Of a stretch of DNA of 46,528 bases, positions 26,533-34,834 are shown piece after piece. The notes below the pieces were generated by a model, which saw only the letters and a list, made by a program, of their open reading frames with translations, was not told the origin of the DNA and searched no databases. The stretch is from the NCBI GenBank assembly GCA_015062395.1, contig SUUS01000009.1:1-46528 (forward strand), written 5' to 3'. How positions within the stretch are numbered: the first letter of the stretch is position 1; every line of letters begins with the position of its first letter. Source of the stretch: Alphaproteobacteria bacterium (GTDB lineage: Bacteria > Pseudomonadota > Alphaproteobacteria > CAAHEQ01 > UBA3637). The position numbers and the translations under genes were made by a program.

Positions 26533-26718
26533 ATGGCAACACCAAAGAAAAAAACATCTAAATCCAGAAGAGATATGCGTCGTTCTCATGAAGCATTGAC
26601 TGCAAATCCAATGTGCGAATGCCCAAATTGTGGAGAAATGATGCGTCCTCATCACGTTTGTGAAGCTTGTGGTTATTATAATAAACGTGAAGTCATTACT
26701 CAACCAAAAGCAGAGTAA
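26533..26718 (+). CDS. rpmF: Ribosomal protein bL32
   Basis: 61 aa. It begins [19 protein letters not shown], the standard L32 start. It has a zinc-ribbon type Cys set, C30-x2-C33 and C43-x2-C46, which marks the zinc-containing paralogue form. Part of the large ribosomal subunit. The ATG at 26533 follows AAGGAAAAAG. plsX starts 5 nt after its stop. Confidence 0.97.
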   Translation: MATPKKKTSKSRRDMRRSHEALTANPMCECPNCGEMMRPHHVCEACGYYNKREVITQPKAE

Positions 26719-26723
26719 GAAAA

Positions 26724-27770
26724 GTGACAGACAGGCTTGTTATTTCTATTGACGCGATGGGCGGCGATAATGCGCCCGAAACCGTCATTGCGGGTGTCAA
26801 ATTAGCACACGAGAAATATCCTGACGTGTTCTTTTTGTTGTATGGCGATGAAGCTCGGATTGAAGCTTTGGCAGAACAGAATGGGTTAGATAAACAAGCC
26901 TATCGTGTTTATCACACAACACAGGTTATAAAAGCAGATGAAAAGCCTTCTGCTGCTGTACGCTATGGGCGTGAAAGCAGTATGTGGAAGGCTATTTATG
27001 CTGTTCGTACAGGTGAAGCTTCAGCTGTTGTTTCTGCGGGAAATACTGGGGCTTTAATGGCTATGAGTAAAATTTGTTTAGGTACAATGGCAGGTGTTGA
27101 CAGACCTGCAATAGCCGCTATTATGCCAACTTCCGTTCAAGGGCAAGATGTCGTTGCTTTGGATTTGGGGGCAAATGCAGAATGTAATGCGACAAATTTA
27201 GTTGAATTTGCGATTATGGGTTCTGTTTTTTATCGAATCGTTTACGGATTGCAAAAACCTAGCGTCGGTTTGTTGAATATCGGTTCAGAAGAATCAAAAG
27301 GTCGTGAAGAAATTAAAGAAGCTGCTAACATTTTGAAAGCAAATGCAGAAAAAATCAATTATTATGGCTTTGTCGAAGGTTTTGATATTGGCGCAGGCAC
27401 GACCCATGTCGTTGTTTCTGATGGTTTTTCGGGAAATGTTGCTTTAAAAGCAATCGAAGGTACGGCTAAAATGATAAAGCGTATCTTTGGTCAACAAATG
27501 AAAAAGTCTTTGCTTGCATATCTTGGAATGATTTTTTTATTTCCGACTTTGTTGCGCTTGAAGAAAAGGGTTGATCCACGCAGATATAATGGCGCTATGT
27601 TTTTGGGATTAAATGGAATATCCGTTAAAAGTCATGGTGGTGCAGATGAATTAGGGTATTTTCATGCTGTAGAAACGGCAATCAATTTGGTACAAAATGA
27701 TTTTTGTGAAAAAATTCGCGTGGAGTTAGAAGAAGTTATCTTTTCATCCGAAGATTCTTTTGAGTATTAA
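26724..27770 (+). CDS. plsX: Phosphate acyltransferase PlsX
   Basis: 348 aa, GTG start at 26724. Converts acyl-ACP to acyl-phosphate for phospholipid synthesis at the inner face of the membrane. It has ISIDAMGGDNAPE at the N-terminus, SAGNTGALM and the later ALDLGANAEC and SDGFSGNVALK stretches of the family. Usually fabH lies between plsX and ihfA in this conserved cluster; here ihfA follows after an 82-nt gap and fabH is absent. Confidence 0.96.
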   Translation: MTDRLVISIDAMGGDNAPETVIAGVKLAHEKYPDVFFLLYGDEARIEALAEQNGLDKQAYRVYHTTQVIKADEKPSAAVRYGRESSMWKAIYAVRTGEASAVVSAGNTGALMAMSKICLGTMAGVDRPAIAAIMPTSVQGQDVVALDLGANAECNATNLVEFAIMGSVFYRIVYGLQKPSVGLLNIGSEESKGREEIKEAANILKANAEKINYYGFVEGFDIGAGTTHVVVSDGFSGNVALKAIEGTAKMIKRIFGQQMKKSLLAYLGMIFLFPTLLRLKKRVDPRRYNGAMFLGLNGISVKSHGGADELGYFHAVETAINLVQNDFCEKIRVELEEVIFSSEDSFEY

Positions 27771-27852
27771 AAATTTTTAATTATTACTTGCGTTTTTTCT
27801 TTTTCTTTATATACTTAAAGGAAAGACGGGAGTTTTAAAAAAAGAGGAATAA

Positions 27853-28155
27853 ATGTCTAAAAATATAACACGTGCTGATTTGGCTCATGCTGTTTATCGT
27901 AATCTAGGTCTTTCTTATTCGGAGTCTGAAAAATTAGTGGATTCTGTTTTTGAAGAGATTTGTTTGGCTTTTGAACGTGGGGAAGACGTTAAATTATCTT
28001 CTTTTGGAACATTTCATTTAAGAAAAAAAAATGCAAGGCTTGGGCGTAATCCGAAAACAGGTGTCGCATATGAGATAACCAGTCGCATAAGTGTTTCTTT
28101 TATTGCTTCTCAAATGTTGAAAAATTTAGTCAAAGAAACGGAAATAAAGGAATAA
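27853..28155 (+). CDS. ihfA: Integration host factor alpha subunit-like protein
   Basis: 100 aa HU/IHF-family DNA-bending protein. It starts with ITRADLAHAVYRNLGLSYSES and has VKLSSFGTFHLRKKNARLGRNPKTG, the IHF-type arm. The end of the arm region (SRISVSFIASQMLKN) differs from the usual ARRVVTF core. The location between plsX and a MerR gene is the standard place for ihfA in Alphaproteobacteria. RBS AGAGGAA precedes the ATG. Confidence 0.9.
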   Translation: MSKNITRADLAHAVYRNLGLSYSESEKLVDSVFEEICLAFERGEDVKLSSFGTFHLRKKNARLGRNPKTGVAYEITSRISVSFIASQMLKNLVKETEIKE

Positions 28156-28161
28156 CAAAAA

Positions 28162-28497
28162 ATGAAAGAAGAGGCTGTATATCAAACAATTTCGGATGTT
28201 GCAGCGTCTTTGAATTTACCTACTCATGTTTTACGGTTTTGGGAAACGCAATTTATTCAATTAAAGCCGATGAAGCGAGTAGGTGGGCGTCGTTATTACC
28301 GTGCCGAAGATGTTGAGTTAATCCAAAAAATTTACGACTTGCTTTATAAGCGAGGTTTTACAATTAAGGGCGCTCAAAAATTTTTAAAGGATAACGCTAA
28401 AAAGACCTCTCTTCAGATAGAAAACAAAGACAAAAAACAGCTTTTTATTGATGAGATTCGTTCTATTAAAGATTATTTAAAAGATTTTGTCGATTAG
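28162..28497 (+). CDS. MerR-family transcriptional regulator
   Basis: 111 aa. The N-terminal winged helix-turn-helix (about residues 8-75) has TISDVAASLNLPTHVLRFWE and the wing VGGRRYYRAEDVELI. No metal-binding cysteines are present and the C-terminal part is a short helix only, so the effector, if any, is unknown. It starts 6 nt after ihfA, an arrangement conserved in Alphaproteobacteria. Confidence 0.88.
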   Translation: MKEEAVYQTISDVAASLNLPTHVLRFWETQFIQLKPMKRVGGRRYYRAEDVELIQKIYDLLYKRGFTIKGAQKFLKDNAKKTSLQIENKDKKQLFIDEIRSIKDYLKDFVD

Positions 28498-28514
28498 GAT
28501 AGAAGGGACTTTCT

Positions 28515-29444
28515 ATGTTGCCATCGCCTCTTATTTTGGCATTGCAAGAGATATCAAAAATTTATCATTTTGATGTTTTACGGAAAAAAGCTTTAGAAAT
28601 CAGTGAAGTTTATCGTTTGGCAGAACGAACTGGAACGCGTTTAGTCACTGATAAAGCCAGTGTATTTTCCTATGCTTTAACACGAATGCCAGCAACTTTT
28701 GAAGTCGTTAACAGAGTTTTAGAATTTATACCAGAACAATCTTATACTTCTGTATTAGACGTAGGCGCAGGGACAGGGGCTGCAACGTGGGCATTTTTAG
28801 CTAAAAAAGATATTCATCAGGCTGTCTGTTTGGAACGCGAACCTGAAATGCTTCGAATGGGCGCTGATTTAATGGAAAATGCATTTCCTTTTGTAGAATG
28901 GAAACTTTTTGATTTAGTCAATGATGATATGAAAGAAAATGCAGATATTGTATTGACTTCTTATGTTCTTAATGAATTGGCTCCATCGGAAAGGTTAAAG
29001 GCTGTAGATAAGCTGTGGAATGTAAGCAATAAGGTATTGGTTGTTATTGATAATGGAACGCCAGAAGCATTTGAAATGATGAAAAAGATTCGGACTTATT
29101 TAATAGAAAAAGGCGCTTTTCTGGTTGCTCCATGTTCACATGATAAAGTGTGTCAAAATAATTGGTGCCATTTTTCCACACGTGTTCAAAGAACAAAAGA
29201 ACATAAAGACTTAAAAAATGCTCAAGCTCCTTATGAAGATGAAAAATTTACTTATTTAATTTTTTCGAAAACATTTCAAAAATGCTGTAATGCAAGGATA
29301 TTAAGGCACCCTAAAATTGAAAAAGGGAAAATAACTTTTCAATTATGTACATCTCAAGGAATTACAGAACAAATCATATCAAAGAAAGATAAGGAACTTT
29401 TTAAAAAAGCAAAAAAATTAAAAACAGGGGATGTTTTAATTTAA
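28515..29444 (+). CDS. Rsm22-type small-subunit ribosomal methyltransferase-like protein
   Basis: 309 aa. A SAM-binding domain with LDVGAGTGAATW (81-92) and TSYVLNEL (148-155). A later Cys cluster, C207 (APCSHD), C213 and C218 (NNWCHFSTRVQR), plus C257-C258, matches the zinc/iron-sulfur cysteines of the mitochondrial Rsm22/METTL17 family. These proteins act in assembly of the small ribosomal subunit. The bacterial homologues are common in Alphaproteobacteria, which fits the origin of mitochondria. It lies 17 nt after the MerR gene. Confidence 0.85.
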   Translation: MLPSPLILALQEISKIYHFDVLRKKALEISEVYRLAERTGTRLVTDKASVFSYALTRMPATFEVVNRVLEFIPEQSYTSVLDVGAGTGAATWAFLAKKDIHQAVCLEREPEMLRMGADLMENAFPFVEWKLFDLVNDDMKENADIVLTSYVLNELAPSERLKAVDKLWNVSNKVLVVIDNGTPEAFEMMKKIRTYLIEKGAFLVAPCSHDKVCQNNWCHFSTRVQRTKEHKDLKNAQAPYEDEKFTYLIFSKTFQKCCNARILRHPKIEKGKITFQLCTSQGITEQIISKKDKELFKKAKKLKTGDVLI

Positions 29445-29515
29445 TGTGGTGGGATATTTTGTGGAGTGATTTTCAACTTGACAAACTGAATGACATTTAT
29501 TAGACTGACATTACT

Positions 29516-29845
29516 ATGAAAAAGATATTTTTAATTTTTATACTTTTTATTGCTGCTTGTGCTACACCACAGGAACGACAAGCCAGTGCGATATTATCAA
29601 TGTCTTCACCAAAGACTTTGAGTATGTTGGAAGGAAAAACTCCAGAGCAGGTTCGCAATTTAATGGGTGAACCAACGTTTGTTCGTAAAGAAAAACCAAA
29701 TGAGTCATGGGTTTTTAAAGTTCCAGAATGTGCAGTTTTTGTCTTTTTTGATGAAACGGGAACTTCTGGGTTGGCTCAGTCCAAAGGGGTTTGTGACAAA
29801 AAAGTGACGCGAACAATAATGAGACAACGTGCCGCAGGATTATAA
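29516..29845 (+). CDS. Small lipoprotein with BamE/SmpA-like fold
   Basis: 109 aa. Lipoprotein signal MKKIFLIFILFIAAC with lipid-bearing Cys15. The mature part has the EGKTPEQVRNLMGEPTFVRK pattern of the SmpA/OmlA (BamE-like) fold, followed by a W-V-F strand. Outer-membrane-associated and possibly linked to envelope assembly; the exact role is unknown. It is the last gene before a strong bidirectional terminator. Confidence 0.75.
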   Translation: MKKIFLIFILFIAACATPQERQASAILSMSSPKTLSMLEGKTPEQVRNLMGEPTFVRKEKPNESWVFKVPECAVFVFFDETGTSGLAQSKGVCDKKVTRTIMRQRAAGL

Positions 29846-29871
29846 GTTTTATTATGTTAAGAAAAAACTAA

Positions 29872-29900
29872 AAAACCCCTTGAAAAGTCCAAGGGGTTTT
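29872..29900. terminator. Bidirectional terminator between lipoprotein gene and pyrG
   Basis: A perfect 11-bp stem, AAAACCCCTTG (29872-29882) with CAAGGGGTTTT (29890-29900), around a 7-nt loop. It serves both convergent genes. Confidence 0.9.
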
Positions 29901-29912
29901 ATGTGTGCAATT

Positions 29913-31556
29913 TTACAATAATTGACTTTGTTTAAATGCAGCTTCAACAAAAGCTTTAAATATCGGTTGAGCAGCAAAAGGTTTACTTTTAAATTCTGGA
30001 TGAAATTGTCCAGCAATAAAGAATGGATGTTCTGGAATTTCGATAATTTCAGGAAGTAATCCATCGGGTGATTTACCTGAAACAATCATTCCTTTTTCTG
30101 CTAACTTATTTTCCCACGATATGTCCATTTCATAATAGTGGCGATGGCGTTCATGAATAACATCAGCACCTTCGTAAATACGAGAAGCTAAAGAATCTTT
30201 TCGTAAAACGCAAGGATAAGCTCCTAAACGCATTGTTCCTCCTAAACCTTCATCGTCAGGACGAATGGATTTTACTCCATCTTTTTCACAAACTTTCATA
30301 CGGGTAATAACAGGTGTACACTCTTTTGTAAATTCAGAAGAATTTGCATCTTTTATTCCAAGTAAATTACGGCAAGCTTCTATAACAGCCATTTGCATTC
30401 CTAGACAAATTCCCAAAAACGGAACTTTCTTTTCTCTTGCATATTGAACGGCACGAATTTTCCCTTCGCAACCACGATAGCCAAAACCTCCAGGGACTAA
30501 AATTCCATCCAAATTATTTAATTTTTCAGCAAAGGCACTTTCATCTAAATTTTCTAAACTTTCGCTTTCAATCCAATCAATATCTACTTTTAATTTATTC
30601 GCAATACCAGCATGAACCAATGCTTCCTTTAATGACTTATAAGCATCTTCTAAACCACAATACTTTCCAACGACACCAATTTTGACTCTGCGTTCAAAAT
30701 TATTCATCGTATCAAGGATTTGATGCCATTTAGATAAATCAGGTTCTGGTGCTGTTTCAAACATTCCAAAGTGTTTTAAGACCTGAACATCCAAACCTTG
30801 TTCATGATAAGATAAAGGAATTTCGTAAATGTTTTTTACATCCAATGCAGCAACAACATTATCTTGATCTACATTACAGAATAAACCCAATTTGCGTCTT
30901 TCGTCATCCCCCAAAGGCATTTTGCTTCTGCAGAGTAAAATATCAGCTTGAATACCAGATTCCAGTAATTTTTTTACAGCTTGTTGCGTTGGCTTTGTTT
31001 TAAGCTCTCCAGCTGTTTCAATAAAAGGTAAAAGTGTTAAATATACAAAACAAACGTTTTTACGACCTTTTTCGTTGGCAAATTGGCGAGCAGCTTCCAA
31101 AAATAAAGTTCCTTCAATATCGCCAACAGTACCACCAACTTCATATAAAACAAAATCTTCATCTGTAATATCGGATTCCATAAATGCTTTTAATTCATTT
31201 GTGACATGTGGAATCATTTGAACCGTAGCACCACCATAATCACCCCTGCGTTCTTTTCGTAAAACCCTATCATAAATTTTTCCACCAGACACACTATCTG
31301 TTTTATGGCATGAAATACCAACAAAGCGTTCATAGTGACCTAAATCTAAATCTGTTTCGGCACCATCTTCTGTGACAAAAACTTCACCATGTTGATAGGG
31401 ACACATCATGCTGGGGTCTATATTCAAGTAAGGATCCATTTTCCTCATACGAACTTTGTACCCTCTTGCTTGAAGCAATGAACCTATAGCTGCAGAGGCG
31501 ATGCCTTTCCCTAACGAGGAAACAACACCACCTAAGATGAAAACATATTTAGTCAT
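29913..31556 (-). CDS. pyrG: CTP synthase
   Basis: 547 aa from the ATG at 31556, which has AGGAGAA upstream; an earlier in-frame codon lacks one. Makes CTP from UTP using glutamine. The N-terminal synthase domain starts MTKYVFILGGVVSSLGKG and includes CPYQHGEVFVTEDGAETDLD. The C-terminal class I glutamine amidotransferase domain has nucleophile Cys384 in GICLGMQ and a final QFHPEFKSKP. All expected motifs are present. Confidence 0.97.
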   Translation of the reverse strand: MTKYVFILGGVVSSLGKGIASAAIGSLLQARGYKVRMRKMDPYLNIDPSMMCPYQHGEVFVTEDGAETDLDLGHYERFVGISCHKTDSVSGGKIYDRVLRKERRGDYGGATVQMIPHVTNELKAFMESDITDEDFVLYEVGGTVGDIEGTLFLEAARQFANEKGRKNVCFVYLTLLPFIETAGELKTKPTQQAVKKLLESGIQADILLCRSKMPLGDDERRKLGLFCNVDQDNVVAALDVKNIYEIPLSYHEQGLDVQVLKHFGMFETAPEPDLSKWHQILDTMNNFERRVKIGVVGKYCGLEDAYKSLKEALVHAGIANKLKVDIDWIESESLENLDESAFAEKLNNLDGILVPGGFGYRGCEGKIRAVQYAREKKVPFLGICLGMQMAVIEACRNLLGIKDANSSEFTKECTPVITRMKVCEKDGVKSIRPDDEGLGGTMRLGAYPCVLRKDSLASRIYEGADVIHERHRHYYEMDISWENKLAEKGMIVSGKSPDGLLPEIIEIPEHPFFIAGQFHPEFKSKPFAAQPIFKAFVEAAFKQSQLL

Positions 31557-31586
31557 TTTAACGATTCTCCTTTGGTTGTTTTTCTC

Positions 31587-31614
31587 TTTATAACGCAATT
31601 AGAAAAAAAAGCAA
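31587..31614 (-). promoter_or_regulatory. Promoter of pyrG
   Basis: On the minus strand: TTGCTT (31614-31609), 16-nt spacer, TATAAA (31592-31587). Confidence 0.6.
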
Positions 31615-31640
31615 GTTAAAAACGCATAAATTTTTAAACG

Positions 31641-31669
31641 TTGCTTCTTTTCGTATTTTATGTTATAAA
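31641..31669 (+). promoter_or_regulatory. Promoter of the membrane protein at 31677
   Basis: TTGCTT (31641-31646), 17-nt spacer, TATAAA (31664-31669). The -10 ends 7 nt before the ATG, so the transcript would start at or next to the start codon. Confidence 0.7.
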
Positions 31670-31676
31670 TAAGGCT

Positions 31677-32507
31677 ATGCAAAATGAAGATATTTTAACA
31701 AAAGAAGAAAGGCGTTATTTATTTTTATCTGCGAAGAAAGAGTTGAATTTGCAGGAACAGTTGGAATATGCTCGATTTAAAAAAGAGGAAAATTTCCAAA
31801 CTTTTAAGAAAGCAGCGCGCCATGCCTTTAGTACAGGATGTTTAAGTGCTGCGATGTTAACAACAGCATTTATGCCATCTTTTGTATTGCCTGTAGGTCT
31901 TTGTTGTGCTTGTTTAGGATATTTGGCTCATATGGAACAGACTTATTTTCGAAAAGTTCAAGCAAAAGCAAATTATTACTTTAATATCTTAAAAGTCAAA
32001 GATGATGACAAAAATTATCAACGTATCTTACAACAGGTACGTACAGACGCATTTGATTATTCGAAAAATATGTTTTCTCGAATGAGGTCAGCAGAACAAT
32101 TTGCAAAGCAATTAGAACGGATAGATTTAGATCGCAAGCATGGTTTGGCATATGATTTGATGCAAGAGTATGCTTCGTTGCCTCGCTTTCGTATAGAACT
32201 TGCAACTGCAGCAGCAGTTGCTTTGGTTGCAGGTGCTTTTTTGCCTCAAATGGCTTTTTTGAGCGTTGGCGTTTGTACGGCAGGTTTATCTGCTTTATTA
32301 GGGGTTGTAGATGCTAAAACGATTAGAAAAAACAGATATGAGCATTGGCTGAAAAAAGAAGAAATTTTAAAAAGTCAAATGCAACAGAAAATCCAACAAT
32401 TCGAAAAAAATAAAACAGAATTAGAAGCTGAAAATAATTTAAAGACAGTATCTTCCCAAAAAAGCTTAAAACATCGTGTTGACAGTTCCCATCAAAAAGA
32501 AGATTAA
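31677..32507 (+). CDS. Unknown membrane protein with two hydrophobic pairs
   Basis: 276 aa from the ATG at 31677. An in-frame TTG at 31641 is part of the -35 hexamer and is rejected. The plan is a charged helical N-terminus (about 1-45), a hydrophobic pair (about 48-85), a charged linker of about 85 residues, a second hydrophobic pair (about 170-205) and a coiled-coil-like tail rich in Lys, Gln and Glu. I do not recognise the family. The very short or absent leader suggests leaderless translation. It overlaps the convergent rmuC stop by 4 nt. Confidence 0.75.
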   Translation: MQNEDILTKEERRYLFLSAKKELNLQEQLEYARFKKEENFQTFKKAARHAFSTGCLSAAMLTTAFMPSFVLPVGLCCACLGYLAHMEQTYFRKVQAKANYYFNILKVKDDDKNYQRILQQVRTDAFDYSKNMFSRMRSAEQFAKQLERIDLDRKHGLAYDLMQEYASLPRFRIELATAAAVALVAGAFLPQMAFLSVGVCTAGLSALLGVVDAKTIRKNRYEHWLKKEEILKSQMQQKIQQFEKNKTELEAENNLKTVSSQKSLKHRVDSSHQKED

Positions 32508-33589
32508 TTGGGCAGTGCTATTTTTTCATCTTCGGAGTCGATGTTTTCTGAAACATCGCGAAGTTTTCGTTCTATTGCTCTGGTTCTTGTTCCTGCTTCA
32601 TCAATAGCTTTTCCTGCGGCATCAATATGTTTTTTGACTTTTTCAACCCAATCAGCGTACTTATTAAATTCATTTTTTGCTTCGCCTAACGCTTGCCAAA
32701 CCTCTCCAGAACGTTTTTGAATAGCCAAAGTTCTAAAACCCATTTGCAGGCTTGTTAAAAAGGCACCCAATGTGCTGGGACCTGTGATTGTCACTTTGTA
32801 TTTTTTTTGGATTTCAGCAGACAGACCAGGGCGTCGCATAACTTCTGCATATAATCCTTCTGTAGGCAAAAACATAATCGCAAAATCGGTTGTTTTAGGA
32901 ACTTCAATGTATTTTTCGTTAATGCGTTTAGCCTCTATTTTAATGCGTTTTTCCAGCTCTGATGCTGCGTTTTCAACGCCAACGGCATCTGCTTTTTCGC
33001 TGGCTGCAATCAGTCGTTCATAATCTTCATAAGGAAATTTTGCATCAATAGGGATTAAACCATCGGGAAGACAGACTGCATACTCAACAACTTCTGTTGT
33101 ATTTTCTTTAATTTTTGCATTTTTGATATATTGATCTGGCGCCAACATTTGTTCCAGTAAAGCACCTAATTGAACTTCGCCCCATACACCTCTTGTTTTT
33201 ACATTGGTCAGAACGCGTTTCAAATCTCCCACACCTAAAACCAGATTGTGCATTTCTCCCAGACCTTGATGAACTTTTTCCAATCTTTCAGAAACTTGAT
33301 TAAAAGATTCCCCAATCCGTTTTTCCAAGGTCGTTTGAAGTTTCTCATCTACGGTAGAGCGAACTTTATCAAGCTGTCCTTCCACAGAGTTTCGAATAGC
33401 TTCATTAAAACGCAGCAATGATGCGTTTAACTCTTGTCTTAATAATCCTGTATCTTCTTTTTGTCCACGTTCTATTCGTGCTAAATCAGACTGTAAGTTT
33501 GGTTGACGAGATAATCTTACCATCAGGTAAATGACCAAAATCAAATTAATGAATAAAATGGCAGTTAATAAAATCAGTGTGACAGACAT
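32504..33589 (-). CDS. rmuC: RmuC-family DNA recombination protein
   Basis: 361 aa. An N-terminal membrane segment (about 4-25), a long coiled coil (about 30-115), then the RmuC domain with GVWGEVQLGALLEQ (134-147) and PIDAKFPYEDY (D182, K184 of a nuclease-like core). RmuC limits inversions and rearrangements at short repeats. The length is somewhat below that of E. coli RmuC. The gene starts 19 nt after tRNA-Gly on the same strand, and its GGAG lies in a hairpin with the tRNA tail. Confidence 0.9.
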   Translation of the reverse strand: MSVTLILLTAILFINLILVIYLMVRLSRQPNLQSDLARIERGQKEDTGLLRQELNASLLRFNEAIRNSVEGQLDKVRSTVDEKLQTTLEKRIGESFNQVSERLEKVHQGLGEMHNLVLGVGDLKRVLTNVKTRGVWGEVQLGALLEQMLAPDQYIKNAKIKENTTEVVEYAVCLPDGLIPIDAKFPYEDYERLIAASEKADAVGVENAASELEKRIKIEAKRINEKYIEVPKTTDFAIMFLPTEGLYAEVMRRPGLSAEIQKKYKVTITGPSTLGAFLTSLQMGFRTLAIQKRSGEVWQALGEAKNEFNKYADWVEKVKKHIDAAGKAIDEAGTRTRAIERKLRDVSENIDSEDEKIALPN

Positions 33590-33594
33590 ATCTC

Positions 33595-33614
33595 AAAAGC
33601 TCCACAAATGGAGC
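33595..33614 (-). promoter_or_regulatory. Hairpin joining tRNA-Gly 3' end and rmuC ribosome site
   Basis: On the minus strand GCTCCA (33614-33609, the tRNA 3' end), a 4-nt loop and TGGAGC (33604-33599), then TTTT. The right arm holds the GGAG nearest to the rmuC start. Confidence 0.5.
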
Positions 33615-33682
33615 GGGTGAAGGGAATCGAACCCTCGTCTTAAGCTTGGGAAGCTTCCACTCTACCATTGAGCTACACCCGC
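33609..33682 (-). tRNA. tRNA-Gly(CCC)
   Basis: 74 nt with encoded CCA. The acceptor GCGGGTG pairs with CACCCGC. The anticodon loop TTCCCAA gives anticodon CCC, and the T-arm GTTCGATTC is intact. Confidence 0.95.
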
Positions 33683-33694
33683 GAAGACATTTTT

Positions 33695-33723
33695 CTTATA
33701 ATATTTTTTTTGTTAAAGGTCAA
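33695..33723 (-). promoter_or_regulatory. Promoter of tRNA-Gly/rmuC
   Basis: On the minus strand: TTGACC (33723-33718), 17-nt spacer, TATAAG (33700-33695). The -35 overlaps the end of the upstream lipoprotein gene. Confidence 0.75.
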
Positions 33724-34264
33724 GTAAATTTTCTTTAAATTCTTTTGGCGTTTCTTTATCCAGTTGATCTTCCATTTCAGATAACATTTGAGCGAACATA
33801 TTATCCCTTTGTGTGACAGATGCTTTTTGTGGTAATTTTCTTGAAATAAAACCTTCGATGGAAGTGGATTTTAATACATTGTTGTCTTTATCTAAAATTT
33901 GGACCTTGATAGCGTAAGAAAGAATGTATTTATAGTTATCATAAACAAACCAACTTTTTTCTGGAGATTCTTCCCGAATCATTTGTGCTTTTTCTATGAT
34001 AAATTCGGCTTTATCATTTTTTTGATAATTGGGTCTGATACGAATTAATCCCCAATTTTTGAGTGCTTTTTCAGGCGAAAGAGGCATTATATTTTTGACA
34101 TGTGGCAATTTTTCCATTGCTTCAACTTTAGATATAATGTTGACGCGATTTACTGGCAACTCCAATAATGGAACTTGGCTGTAATCCTTTATTTTAGGGG
34201 CCTTTTCATAGTTAGGAATACAGGCACATAAGAACATCAGTACTGATAAAAAAATCTTTTTCAT
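33713..34264 (-). CDS. Lipoprotein of unknown function
   Basis: 183 aa. Lipobox LCAC gives lipidated Cys15 after a short MKKIFLSVLMFLCAC signal. The mature part is mixed alpha/beta with WGLIRIRPNY and SYAIKVQILDKDNNVL stretches and an acidic C-terminal helix. No catalytic motif is visible. It has its own promoter at 34289-34317 and no close partner on the same strand. The upstream -10 sits in a TTTAAGT/ACTTAAA inverted repeat shared with recX. Confidence 0.75.
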   Translation of the reverse strand: MKKIFLSVLMFLCACIPNYEKAPKIKDYSQVPLLELPVNRVNIISKVEAMEKLPHVKNIMPLSPEKALKNWGLIRIRPNYQKNDKAEFIIEKAQMIREESPEKSWFVYDNYKYILSYAIKVQILDKDNNVLKSTSIEGFISRKLPQKASVTQRDNMFAQMLSEMEDQLDKETPKEFKENLLDL

Positions 34265-34280
34265 TTGTCAAACTCCTTTT

Positions 34281-34300
34281 TTTAAGTTAACATACTTAAA
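34281..34300. promoter_or_regulatory. Inverted repeat in the lipoprotein/recX divergent region
   Basis: TTTAAGT (34281-34287), 6 nt, ACTTAAA (34294-34300). It overlaps the minus-strand -10 and is a candidate operator. It does not match the alphaproteobacterial LexA pattern. Confidence 0.4.
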
Positions 34301-34317
34301 AATAAAAGGAATGTCAA
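34289..34317 (-). promoter_or_regulatory. Promoter of the lipoprotein gene at 33713
   Basis: On the minus strand: TTGACA (34317-34312), 17-nt spacer, TATGTT (34294-34289). Confidence 0.75.
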
Positions 34318-34318
34318 T

Positions 34319-34834
34319 ATGGTAAAACAAATTACAGAAAAAAGATTAGAACATATATCTATTTACTATTTGCAAAGGTATGAAAGCTGTGCATCCAAGT
34401 TAAAGGATGTTCTTTATAGACGCGTTTTAAAAATTAAAATGCAGGGAGGAGAAATTCCTCCTCAAATTGAAGAGTGGATTTCAAAGATTGTTTTAAAAAT
34501 GCAAGATTTAGGTTATATAGATGATATGCGTTATATTGAAAATACTGTAAGACGTTTGCAAAATAACGGAAAATCCATGCATTATATTTTAAATAAACTA
34601 AAACAAGATGGTTTGTCTTCAGATTTACTGGACACTTTTTTACAAGAAAACACATCAAACACATTCCAAACCGATTTACAATCGGCTCAACGATTGGTCT
34701 ATAAAAAGAAACTAGGCTGTTTCAGAAATAAAGAACTTCAAAAGCAAATGTACCAAAAGGATTTAGCCGTTTTGGCCAGAGCTGGATTTTCCTATGAAAT
34801 AGCTAAAAAAGCTTTAGAAACTCTGGAAAATTAG
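34319..34834 (+). CDS. recX: RecX-family regulator of RecA
   Basis: 171 aa, all helical, in the RecX size range. Family-like segments are AQ-type repeats: YLQRYESCASKLKDVLYRRV, LQDLGYIDD-like (here MQDLGYIDDMRYIENTVRR) and a final LARAGFSYEIAKKAL. RecX binds RecA filaments and limits recombinase activity. No recA is nearby. RBS AAAGGA is 8 nt before the ATG. It overlaps the convergent lptG stop by 4 nt. Confidence 0.8.
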   Translation: MVKQITEKRLEHISIYYLQRYESCASKLKDVLYRRVLKIKMQGGEIPPQIEEWISKIVLKMQDLGYIDDMRYIENTVRRLQNNGKSMHYILNKLKQDGLSSDLLDTFLQENTSNTFQTDLQSAQRLVYKKKLGCFRNKELQKQMYQKDLAVLARAGFSYEIAKKALETLEN

